Source: Propionibacteriaceae bacterium
Lineage (GTDB): Bacteria > Actinomycetota > Actinomycetes > Propionibacteriales > Propionibacteriaceae
Length of the DNA stretch: 14,161 nt
Direction: 5' to 3'
NCBI GenBank assembly: GCA_003158895.1
Contig: PMLO01000029.1
Span: forward strand, 361-14,521
Of the stretch, positions 5,835 through 12,051 are shown piece after piece. The position numbers were made by a program, and so were the translations under genes. Every line of letters begins with the position of its first letter. Position 1 is the first letter of the stretch. Below the pieces are notes generated by a model. It was not told where the DNA came from. It did no database searches and saw only the letters and a program-made list of their open reading frames with translations.

Positions 5835-8800
5835 GAGGCACCCTCCAGGGAGTGGCGGCCCACGCTGTCGTCCGCCTCGGCGGACCGACGACCGGGCCGG
5901 TAGTCGTCGGACTCGCGGCTCACGGCCGGCGCGGCGAACAGGGCGAGCAGCAGCAGCGCCAGGAGCTGCGCCAGCGCGATCCACCCCGACCAGCGCTCCG
6001 GTGCAAGGCGTACGCTCACCGGTCCTGTCTGACCCGTGAGCGCGAAGGCGGGCCGCCAGTCCGGCGAGGTCGTACGGTCCAGCGCGACTCCGCCCACGGT
6101 CACCTGCCAGCGGGGGTCGGAGGCCTCGGAGAGCAACAGCGTGCCGTTCGCGGCGGTGTCGATCGAGCCCGTCACCGACTGCGTGCCGTCGGCTCCGACG
6201 AGCAGCAGCCGGGACGGTCGGCTGCTGACCGTGAACACCGTCACCCCACCGGTCTCACCACCACGCGCGATGCCGGGGGACGCCGCCAGTGCCGCGCTGG
6301 TGTCAGGAGTGATGCCGCGCACCTGCACGTACACGACTCCCAACGCGCTGAGCTCGGACGCCACCTGGTCGTCCTGCCGTGCGGCGGCGATCTGGGCGAC
6401 GACCATCTCGGCGGCTGAGCGCACCTCGGGCTGTACGGGCGACAGGCCCGTCTCCCCGTCCCCCCAGACCGTGTGGTCGGCCTGATGCAGCAGCCAGGTG
6501 ACCTTCCCATCGGCGAGATCCACGATGAGCGTGCGGGCCTGCAGAGTGCTGCTCTCCGTGTCGGTGATGTACGGGGGCAACGCGGTCGACTGGCCGCGGT
6601 GGAGCGGAGCGCCGAGGCCTCCGACCACGTACCATCCGAGCGCCGCGAGCGTCAGGACGATCCCGATCCCGGCCACCGTGGCGCTGACGGCCTGGCCGCT
6701 GCCGAAGCTCTGCGCTGCGAGTCGTCGTCGGGCCTGGTCGAGTCCGGACACCATCGAGACGACGAGGCAGCCCAGTCCCGCGACCAGCCACATCGTGACC
6801 TCCGGCCGTACATGTCCGGTCGCGACGGGGACGACCGTACGGCTGAGGAGCGCGGCGACGACCACCAGCCCTGTGCCGCCCGCAGCGAATCGCCAGCTGC
6901 CTGCGGTCTGTGCCATCGCCAACGCGGCCCCCACCCAGAGCAGGCCCACCGCGACCGCGGACAGCCACAGCGGCGGCAGACCAGCGCCCGCCGAGCGACC
7001 CAGGAACAGCCACCACGTGGGTACGGTCTCGCTGCTGGCGAGCACGGGGTCCGGCCCGGTGAGGAGACGCCACGGGTACGCGACCAGCGCAGGCACCCAC
7101 GACGAGAGAACGACCAGCGGCAGCAGCGCCGTCACGAGCGCGCGGATCAGACCATCACGCCGACGGATGCCGACGACGACGAGGGCGATCGCGCCGAGAA
7201 CGTACGAGACCGGTGCGATCGCCGAGGAGACCGTGAGCAACAGCGCTGCCCAGGCTGGTTCACGGAGCCGGTCCACCACGGTGCCGGAGCCGGGCCAGCG
7301 ATCGAGCGACGCCCCGTACAGCGGAAGAAGCACCACCCACACGGCAAGCCACACCTCGCCGCGCGCGTAGCCACCCACGAGGGCGGGCAGGAGCGCGTAC
7401 GCAAGGGCCGCGGTCCAACGGAGCATCGCGCTCCGTACGAACGGCTGCAGGAACGACGCCATCGCGAGGCTGGCGGCCGGTACGGCCAGCCACAGGACAG
7501 CCACCGCTGCCCAGGTCGGGAAGATGCCGACGATCGAGCCGATCGCGGCGAGCCCCTCCCAGGGAGCGGACGACACCGCGGCGCCGGCGGGTCGCTGGAC
7601 GTAGTCGTTCACCGCCGCGGCCACCGTGTCGGGTGCGGACAGCAGACCGGTCGAGGTGAGGACTCCACTGCCGATGAGCCGTCGGCCGGCCACGACCAGT
7701 GCCCCGAGGGCCACCGCGCCGGCGACCCATGGCCACACGGCCTTGGCCCGGACCGGTCCCCCCGAGAAGTCGTCGCCCGTGAGCTCGTCCAGCGTCATGT
7801 CGTTCGAGGCGGCCAGCAGGCGCAACCGATCCTGCGACTTCACCCACACTCCGCCGAGGCTCCGGGCGATACCGGACAGCGTATGGGGCCGCAGCTTGGC
7901 GACCCTCCGCTTGGTCTGCTTCGTCGGGCGGAGCAAGGCGATGCGACGTCGCAGCGCGCTGGTGCCCTTCCCCGAGGTGATGAGGTCCCTGAGGGCCGCC
8001 AGCTCTTCGAGGCTCGCCTCGGGTCGCTTCCCGAGCAGCAGGCCCAGCGCCCTCGCCAGGGTGCCCAGCGTCAGACGAAGCGCGACGCCCACGGCGACCA
8101 GGCCCCGATGGTGAGCGAGGACGGTACGCATGCCGAGGTACTGGTCGTACCCCGTCTCCGTCCGGTGACGCTGCTCGGCAAGCGTGCCGGCCCGGAGCCC
8201 GCGCAGCGACGCCTGCCGGTGGACGATGCGGGCATCAGGACACGTCATCACGGTCGATCCCGCGAGGGTCGCGCGCCAGCCCAGGTCCACACCGTCGCGA
8301 TGCATGGGGACGGCCGGATCGAACCCTCCGAGCCGCTGGTACAGCGACCAGCGCAGGAGCATGCCGCAGGTGGAACCCCCCAGGACCGGCACGGGATCGT
8401 GCTGGCCCTGTCCGATCTCGCCGGGTTCCAGACCCAGCTCGCGATGTCCGGCGTGGGAGATCGAGACCCCGAGCTCGGAGATGCGCGGCGCATCGTGACG
8501 ACGGCTCGGCCGCAGCAGCATGGGCACGATGACCTCGGCCTCCGGCGACCTGGCCGACTGCGTCAGCAGGCGGTCCAGCGCGTCGGGAGCGACCCGTACG
8601 TCGTCGTGCAGGAGCCACAGCCATTCCGTCGGCTCCTGGCCATCGAGAGCCGCGTCGACCGCCTGACCGAAGCCCCAGGTGGCATCACCCTGGACCACGA
8701 CGTCGATGGTCGTCCCGACCGCCTCCGCGAGGATCCTTGCCGTGGAGTCGTCCGAGCCGTTGTCGACGGCAATGATCCGCCCCGGACGCGTCGTCAACGT

Positions 8801-8947
8801 AGCCACGGACCGCAGGGCATCTCTCAACCAGGACTCGGCGTTGCGCGCCACCAGGACAGCCGTGACCGTCGCCCCTTCGGGCACATCGGCAACGTGCTCA
8901 GGCTGGGCGTCGACCCAGCTCCAGAGCTCCGCGGTGGTGTCGGTCAT
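5831..8947 (-). CDS. GT2-type glycosyltransferase fused to polytopic membrane domain
   Basis: A 1038-residue, three-part protein. Residues 27-250 are a GT-A family 2 domain: VTAVLVARNAESWL at 28-41, IIAVDNGSDDSTARIL at 58-73, the metal/nucleotide acid motif LLHDDVRVAPDAL at 112-124, the acceptor region GGSTCGMLLRW at 190-200, and HRDGVDLGWRATLAG at 216-230. A basic linker (about 330-355) follows. From about 403 to 778 there are roughly ten hydrophobic helices (for example 403-421, 470-496, 566-593, 602-624, 717-733, 757-778). Residues 780-985 are hydrophilic and probably exoplasmic, followed by a last helix at 987-1007 and an acidic/basic cytoplasmic tail. It probably transfers a sugar to a lipid or envelope acceptor; donor and acceptor are unknown. 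The start ATG has GAGGGAG upstream. It is downstream of whiB on the same strand and coupled to DUF5719. Confidence 0.9.
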   Translation of the reverse strand: MTDTTAELWSWVDAQPEHVADVPEGATVTAVLVARNAESWLRDALRSVATLTTRPGRIIAVDNGSDDSTARILAEAVGTTIDVVVQGDATWGFGQAVDAALDGQEPTEWLWLLHDDVRVAPDALDRLLTQSARSPEAEVIVPMLLRPSRRHDAPRISELGVSISHAGHRELGLEPGEIGQGQHDPVPVLGGSTCGMLLRWSLYQRLGGFDPAVPMHRDGVDLGWRATLAGSTVMTCPDARIVHRQASLRGLRAGTLAEQRHRTETGYDQYLGMRTVLAHHRGLVAVGVALRLTLGTLARALGLLLGKRPEASLEELAALRDLITSGKGTSALRRRIALLRPTKQTKRRVAKLRPHTLSGIARSLGGVWVKSQDRLRLLAASNDMTLDELTGDDFSGGPVRAKAVWPWVAGAVALGALVVAGRRLIGSGVLTSTGLLSAPDTVAAAVNDYVQRPAGAAVSSAPWEGLAAIGSIVGIFPTWAAVAVLWLAVPAASLAMASFLQPFVRSAMLRWTAALAYALLPALVGGYARGEVWLAVWVVLLPLYGASLDRWPGSGTVVDRLREPAWAALLLTVSSAIAPVSYVLGAIALVVVGIRRRDGLIRALVTALLPLVVLSSWVPALVAYPWRLLTGPDPVLASSETVPTWWLFLGRSAGAGLPPLWLSAVAVGLLWVGAALAMAQTAGSWRFAAGGTGLVVVAALLSRTVVPVATGHVRPEVTMWLVAGLGCLVVSMVSGLDQARRRLAAQSFGSGQAVSATVAGIGIVLTLAALGWYVVGGLGAPLHRGQSTALPPYITDTESSTLQARTLIVDLADGKVTWLLHQADHTVWGDGETGLSPVQPEVRSAAEMVVAQIAAARQDDQVASELSALGVVYVQVRGITPDTSAALAASPGIARGGETGGVTVFTVSSRPSRLLLVGADGTQSVTGSIDTAANGTLLLSEASDPRWQVTVGGVALDRTTSPDWRPAFALTGQTGPVSVRLAPERWSGWIALAQLLALLLLALFAAPAVSRESDDYRPGRRSAEADDSVGRHSLEGAS

Positions 8948-8960
8948 GCGCTCCCTCGAT

Positions 8961-8980
8961 CGGCGGACGGTTTCCCGCCG
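8961..8980 (-). other. GC hairpin in the leader of the glycosyltransferase gene
   Basis: CGGCGG and CCGCCG form a perfect 6-bp stem with an 8-base loop, ending 13 bases before the ATG and just ahead of the GAGGGAG ribosome-binding site. If transcription starts near 8983, the hairpin is at the very 5' end of the mRNA. There is no U-run, so it is not an intrinsic terminator. It could be chance in GC-rich sequence. Confidence 0.3.
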
Positions 8981-8989
8981 CGACCGGTC

Positions 8990-8995
8990 AGCCTA
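8990..8995 (-). promoter_or_regulatory. Possible -10 element for glycosyltransferase-DUF5719 pair
   Basis: TAGGCT on the minus strand, the same hexamer as at manB and manC, but here 42 bases before the ATG, giving a leader of about 36 nt with a ribosome-binding site. No convincing -35 is seen. Confidence 0.4.
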
Positions 8996-9033
8996 CACAA
9001 CCCCTCCGACAGGGTCCGGCCGCACGAAACGCG

Positions 9034-9294
9034 TCAGACGGCGTGCTTCTTGAGACGGCGGCGCTCGCGCTCACTCAGACCGCCCCAGATTCCGAACCGC
9101 TCGTCGTGGGCCAAGGCGTACTCGAGGCACTCCGACCTGACATCGCACGAGCGGCACACCTTCTTGGCCTCACGGGTCGAGCCTCCCTTTTCAGGGAAGA
9201 AAGCCTCGGGATCCGTCTGAGCGCACAGGGACCTCTCCTGCCAGCCCAGTGTGCCTTCGTCGGCATCGTCGCCGAACTCCCACACTTGCTGCAT
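9034..9294 (-). CDS. whiB: WhiB-family iron-sulfur transcription regulator (WhiB2/WhmD type)
   Basis: An 86-residue WhiB-like protein. These small actinobacterial proteins bind a [4Fe-4S] cluster, contact the primary sigma factor and change promoter choice; WhiB2/WhmD members are linked to septation and division. Cluster ligands are Cys24, Cys47, Cys50 and Cys56, with the CxxCx5C spacing in VCRSCDVRSEC. The beta-turn GIWGGLSERERRRL at 68-81 is the family hallmark and the basic tail LKKHAV is the DNA-contacting end. WEFGDDADE near the N-terminus is also typical of this subgroup. ATG 9294 has GGGGAGG upstream. Synteny with DUF3499, the metallopeptidase-like gene and manB matches M. tuberculosis whiB2 (Rv3260c). 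Its upstream region carries a clear -35/-10 promoter and a CRP-type palindrome. Confidence 0.95.
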   Translation of the reverse strand: MQQVWEFGDDADEGTLGWQERSLCAQTDPEAFFPEKGGSTREAKKVCRSCDVRSECLEYALAHDERFGIWGGLSERERRRLKKHAV

Positions 9295-9331
9295 GCTGCC
9301 TCCCCGCCAGTTCCTGCCACCACCTAGGAGA

Positions 9332-9360
9332 ATTACACGCGTGTGACTCGCATTAGTCAA
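9332..9360 (-). promoter_or_regulatory. whiB promoter (-35 and -10)
   Basis: On the minus strand TTGACT (9360-9355) is followed after exactly 17 bases by TGTAAT (9337-9332). This is the only promoter in the window with both elements. Expected +1 is near 9325, giving a leader of about 30 nt that contains the whiB ribosome-binding site. Confidence 0.75.
9335..9344. promoter_or_regulatory. Perfect 10-bp dyad overlapping the whiB -10
   Basis: ACACGCGTGT is a perfect palindrome covering half of the -10 hexamer and the adjoining spacer. Flanking bases extend it imperfectly (TTACAC/GTGTGA). A protein bound here would block RNA polymerase, so it could be a repressor or autoregulatory site. The half-site resembles the TnACnC half of BldD sites, but the spacing is one base too long; this is inference. 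Confidence 0.35.
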
Positions 9361-9396
9361 CCGGAATGGACGAATCGACAAAGATCCACGAAATGG

Positions 9397-9412
9397 TGTG
9401 AGCTAGCTCACA
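9397..9412. promoter_or_regulatory. CRP/GlxR-type operator upstream of whiB
   Basis: TGTGAGCTAGCTCACA is a perfect 16-bp palindrome that fits both the CRP core TGTGA-N6-TCACA and the actinobacterial GlxR form TGTGANNTANNTCACA. Its centre is about 80 bases upstream of the expected whiB +1, a position compatible with class I activation. It begins immediately after the stop codon of the 268-residue gene and occupies the non-coding gap. Confidence 0.75.
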
Positions 9413-10219
9413 TCATCGAGAGGTGTCCTCGTCGCCCGCACGAGGCTCCCGGTCCCTGCGTGTCACGTCCGCCGCGGGGTCCCAACTGGGCGGGCCGGAC
9501 CGCCGAGCAGGCGGCGAGGAGTCCGGTCCGATGATCCGTGGGCTCGTCGGTTGATCGCTCACCACCTGCCGTACAGGAGGCAGTTCAGCAGCCTCCTGCG
9601 GTACGTCCCAGCTGCCTCCAGACGAACCGTACGTTCCCGCCGCCGCTCCGCTCGCCGCCTCGGACGCACTGCGCCAGACCACGCCGGTCGCCTCGTCCGG
9701 CTGCCAGATGGGACGACTCGACGGCTCGTCCTGCGGCGCCGCGGGTGTGTGCGGCACCGGCGGCGTGGACGCTGCCTCTGTCAGGGGCGCGGGCGCTATG
9801 GCCACGCGGTGAGCGAGCAGAAGCACGTAGCCCATGAGTGCCCGCAGTGCGATGTCCGTCACGCCGCCGATCGACTCGAGGATCCGGGACAGCGAGGTCT
9901 CCCCCGCTGCCAGCAGGGACACGACGAGGAAGACGAAACCGACCACGGCACCCAGCCACAGCAGGATCGCCGCAGCAAGCGAGAGCTGTTCGGCATGAGG
10001 GGACTTCGGGGTTACGAGCACGCACGCGAGGGCCAGCACCGTGAGGACCAGCGCCTCGACCAGTCCGTACAGCCCACTGACACCCCGCAGCACCTGCGCG
10101 AGCGGATACGTACGGAGGTCCGTCGCAATACGACCGGACGTGGTCGCGATGCCCACCAGCACCACGATGACCGCCACGATCGTCGCCGGCTCGCGGAACG
10201 CCTTGATGCGGTCGATCAT
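9413..10219 (-). CDS. Four-TM membrane protein with disordered tail, unknown function
   Basis: A 268-residue protein I cannot assign to a named family. Hydrophobic helices lie at about 11-28, 50-70, 80-104 and 118-139, followed by a long Pro/Ser/Ala-rich C-terminal half (about 140-268) that looks disordered and probably cytoplasmic. Within the tail two tryptophan-containing patches stand out, RPIWQPDEATGVVWRSASEA at 169-188 and SGPPSWDPAADV at 241-252, which may be short binding motifs. The ATG at 10219 overlaps the manC stop as ATGA with no strong ribosome-binding site, so it depends on manC translation. An open frame continues upstream to 10489 but only inside manC. Coupling to manC suggests a role linked to mannose use at the membrane; this is inference. 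Confidence 0.8.
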   Translation of the reverse strand: MIDRIKAFREPATIVAVIVVLVGIATTSGRIATDLRTYPLAQVLRGVSGLYGLVEALVLTVLALACVLVTPKSPHAEQLSLAAAILLWLGAVVGFVFLVVSLLAAGETSLSRILESIGGVTDIALRALMGYVLLLAHRVAIAPAPLTEAASTPPVPHTPAAPQDEPSSRPIWQPDEATGVVWRSASEAASGAAAGTYGSSGGSWDVPQEAAELPPVRQVVSDQPTSPRIIGPDSSPPARRSGPPSWDPAADVTRRDREPRAGDEDTSR

Positions 10220-11292
10220 GCGTATTCGGTCCCGGCCGCCTGCATCACCGCGGCGACGAGCTTCTTCACATCCTCGGCGCGGTCCTTGGGACACACCAGG
10301 GTGACTCCGCCGGCGGTGACCACCACGGTGTCTGTGAGCCCGACCACGGCGACGAGCGCGTTCTCCCCGCCGCGGTTGACGATGACGTTGCCTGCGCTGT
10401 CGAGGGCCACCACGCGCCCTTCCACGGCATTGCCGTCCTGCTGCGCCAGATGCTCGGCGAGGGCGGCGTACCCGCCGACGTCGTACCACTCGATCGCCAG
10501 CTTCACGGCGACCACATGGGCGCTCGCCAGGCCGTTGGACACCGGCTCCATGACGGCGAAGTCGACGCTGTTCTTGGGCAGCGCGGGGTAGACCTGATCA
10601 AGCGTCTCGGGATGAGCCGCGAGCTCCATGACGCCTGCGTACGTGACGGGCTGGAGCACGGCAAGCTGGTCCAGCAGCGTCTGCGCACGCCACACGAACA
10701 TGCCGGAGTTCCACCAGTAGTCGCCGCTGTCCACGTACGCGGCGGCGGTGGCCTGGTCGGGCTTCTCCTTGAACTCCTCGACCACGTACGTCTGGGGCAG
10801 TCCCTCGACCTGGGAGCCACGCTTGAGGTATCCGAAGCCGGTCAGTGGGCCGGTAGGGACGACGCCGAAGGTGACCAGCGCCAGCGGGTCGGTCTCGGCG
10901 GCGCGGAACGCCTCGTCGAGCGCGGTCTGGAAGGCGGGGATGGGACGGATGACGTGGTCCGCGGTGAGCGTCGCGACGACGGCCTCGGGGTCGCGGGAGG
11001 CGAGCAGGGCGGCGGGCCAGGCGACAGCATTGAGGGAGTCCCGCCCGACGGGCTCACCGAGGAGGTTCGCGGCGGGCAGCTCGGGCAGCTCCTGGCCGAC
11101 GACGTCGAGGTAGGCAGCGCCTGCGCACACGAGGATGTGGTCGTCGGGTACGGCTCCGGCCACCCGCTCGTACGCAAGCCTCAGCAACGACTTCCCGCCG
11201 ATGAGGGTCAGCAGCTGCTTGGGCATCCCGTTGCGGGACAGGGGCCACAAGCGAGTGCCCGCTCCTCCGGCCATGATGACGACATAACGCAT
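10216..11292 (-). CDS. manC: Mannose-1-phosphate guanylyltransferase
   Basis: Makes GDP-mannose from mannose-1-phosphate and GTP, completing the route begun by ManB. The 358-residue product is a single-domain enzyme without the C-terminal cupin isomerase domain of bifunctional ManC/AlgA. Motifs: nucleotide-binding MAGGAGTRLWPLSR at 7-20 and PKQLL at 24-28; GEPVGRDSLNAVAW at 79-92; metal-binding TADHVI at 110-115; EEFKEKPD at 172-179; WNSGMFVW at 194-201; NSVDFAVME at 241-249; WYDVGGYAAL at 269-278. Asp-Ser replaces the more usual Asn-Thr in the GRNT motif. ATG 11292 gives the standard MRYVVIMAGG start; TAGGCT ends 7 nt upstream and no ribosome-binding site is present, so the mRNA is probably leaderless. 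The open frame extends upstream to 11577 but only as antisense to TIGR03089. Confidence 0.95.
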   Translation of the reverse strand: MRYVVIMAGGAGTRLWPLSRNGMPKQLLTLIGGKSLLRLAYERVAGAVPDDHILVCAGAAYLDVVGQELPELPAANLLGEPVGRDSLNAVAWPAALLASRDPEAVVATLTADHVIRPIPAFQTALDEAFRAAETDPLALVTFGVVPTGPLTGFGYLKRGSQVEGLPQTYVVEEFKEKPDQATAAAYVDSGDYWWNSGMFVWRAQTLLDQLAVLQPVTYAGVMELAAHPETLDQVYPALPKNSVDFAVMEPVSNGLASAHVVAVKLAIEWYDVGGYAALAEHLAQQDGNAVEGRVVALDSAGNVIVNRGGENALVAVVGLTDTVVVTAGGVTLVCPKDRAEDVKKLVAAVMQAAGTEYA

Positions 11293-11299
11293 GGTTGGC

Positions 11300-11305
11300 A
11301 GCCTA
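11300..11305 (-). promoter_or_regulatory. -10 element of manC, leaderless type
   Basis: TAGGCT on the minus strand ends 7 nt before the manC ATG, identical in hexamer and spacing to manB. No -35 or ribosome-binding site is visible. It lies in a 69-base divergent gap. Confidence 0.6.
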
Positions 11306-11349
11306 CGGGGCGCAGCTCTCGCCCGCGCGGCCGGACACGGCCAGCCGTC

Positions 11350-11355
11350 TACGCT
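11350..11355 (+). promoter_or_regulatory. -10 element of TIGR03089 gene, leaderless type
   Basis: TACGCT on the plus strand ends 6 nt before ATG 11362. No -35 or ribosome-binding site is visible. The facing manC -10 is 44 bases away, so polymerases at the two promoters would overlap. Confidence 0.55.
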
Positions 11356-11361
11356 GACGCC

Positions 11362-12051
11362 ATGACAGCGCTCGTGGCCGCGCTCGGTCGGCGCGCTCGC
11401 CGCGACGGCGGTCGGCCCCTCATCACGTACTACGACCTCGGCTCCGGCGCCCGTACAGAGCTGTCGGGACGTACGTTCGCGAACTGGGTCGACAAGACGT
11501 ACCACCTGCTCGTCGAGCTCGACGTACAGCCCGGCGACGAGGTGGCGCTCCCGATCGCCGTCACCCATCCAGGCCACTGGGTGACGCTGGTGCTGATCGC
11601 CGGGGCGTGGCAGGCGGGCGCTGTGGTGGTGCCGGGGACGTCAGAAGGTGCAGCGGTGACGGCCGTCGGTCCCGAAGACGTGCACGCTGACGAAGCGGGC
11701 GCCGTCCTGGCCTGCTCGTTGCACCCGCTCGGCTTCGGCTTCACCGAGCCTCTGCCGACCGGTGTCATCGACTTCTCCATCGACGTACGCAGCCAGCCGG
11801 ATGCGCACGCCGAGGAGTCTGTACCGGAGTCGGCACCCGCTTGGCGTGACGGCACAGCCATCCTCAGCCACGCCGACCTGGCGGCTGCGTCCCCGGTCTC
11901 GGAACGCGTCCTGGTGCGCCCCACGACCCCGCTCGCGACGCTGAGGGCCGGCTACGTCGCGCCGCTGCTCGGGGGTGGCTCCGCGGTGATCGTCCTCGGC
12001 GACGACGAGGAAGCCATCTCCCGCATCGTCGCCGAGGAACGCATCGGCTGA
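11362..12051 (+). CDS. TIGR03089 family protein (shortened AMP-binding-like)
   Basis: A 229-residue actinobacterial protein matching TIGR03089, which looks like a trimmed N-terminal region of acyl-CoA synthetase/ANL enzymes. Features of that fold are PLITYYDLGSGARTELSGRT at 19-38, TFANWVDKTYHLLVEL at 38-53, GDEVALPIAVTHPGHWVTLV at 58-77 and GAWQAGAVVVP at 81-91. Near 162-210 the order GTAILSHADL then GYVAPLLGGGSAVIVL recalls the region after the ANL P-loop, but the SGTTGxPKG P-loop and the whole C-terminal adenylation part are absent, so enzyme activity is doubtful. ATG 11362 is chosen over the long open frame upstream (from 10450), which runs antisense through manC. The gene is divergent from manC and its stop abuts that of the GH3 gene. 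Confidence 0.87.
   Translation: MTALVAALGRRARRDGGRPLITYYDLGSGARTELSGRTFANWVDKTYHLLVELDVQPGDEVALPIAVTHPGHWVTLVLIAGAWQAGAVVVPGTSEGAAVTAVGPEDVHADEAGAVLACSLHPLGFGFTEPLPTGVIDFSIDVRSQPDAHAEESVPESAPAWRDGTAILSHADLAAASPVSERVLVRPTTPLATLRAGYVAPLLGGGSAVIVLGDDEEAISRIVAEERIG

Noticed and set aside
6473..9220. A 915-codon plus-strand open frame opposite the glycosyltransferase and whiB.
   Set aside because: It is rich in Arg, Gly, Pro and His with no recognisable domain, and spans the whiB gene and a non-coding gap; it is a typical GC-rich antisense shadow.
9397..9412. The whiB-upstream palindrome as a terminator or recombination site.
   Set aside because: It has no loop and no U-run, and no integrase or repeat copy is near; it matches the CRP/GlxR consensus instead.
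11293..11577. N-terminal extension of manC.
   Set aside because: It is antisense to TIGR03089 and precedes the standard MRYVVIMAGG start.
10450..12051. A 533-codon plus-strand frame fusing antisense manC to TIGR03089.
   Set aside because: The first 304 codons are antisense to manC and low in hydrophobic order; the family start is at 11362, right after a -10 hexamer.
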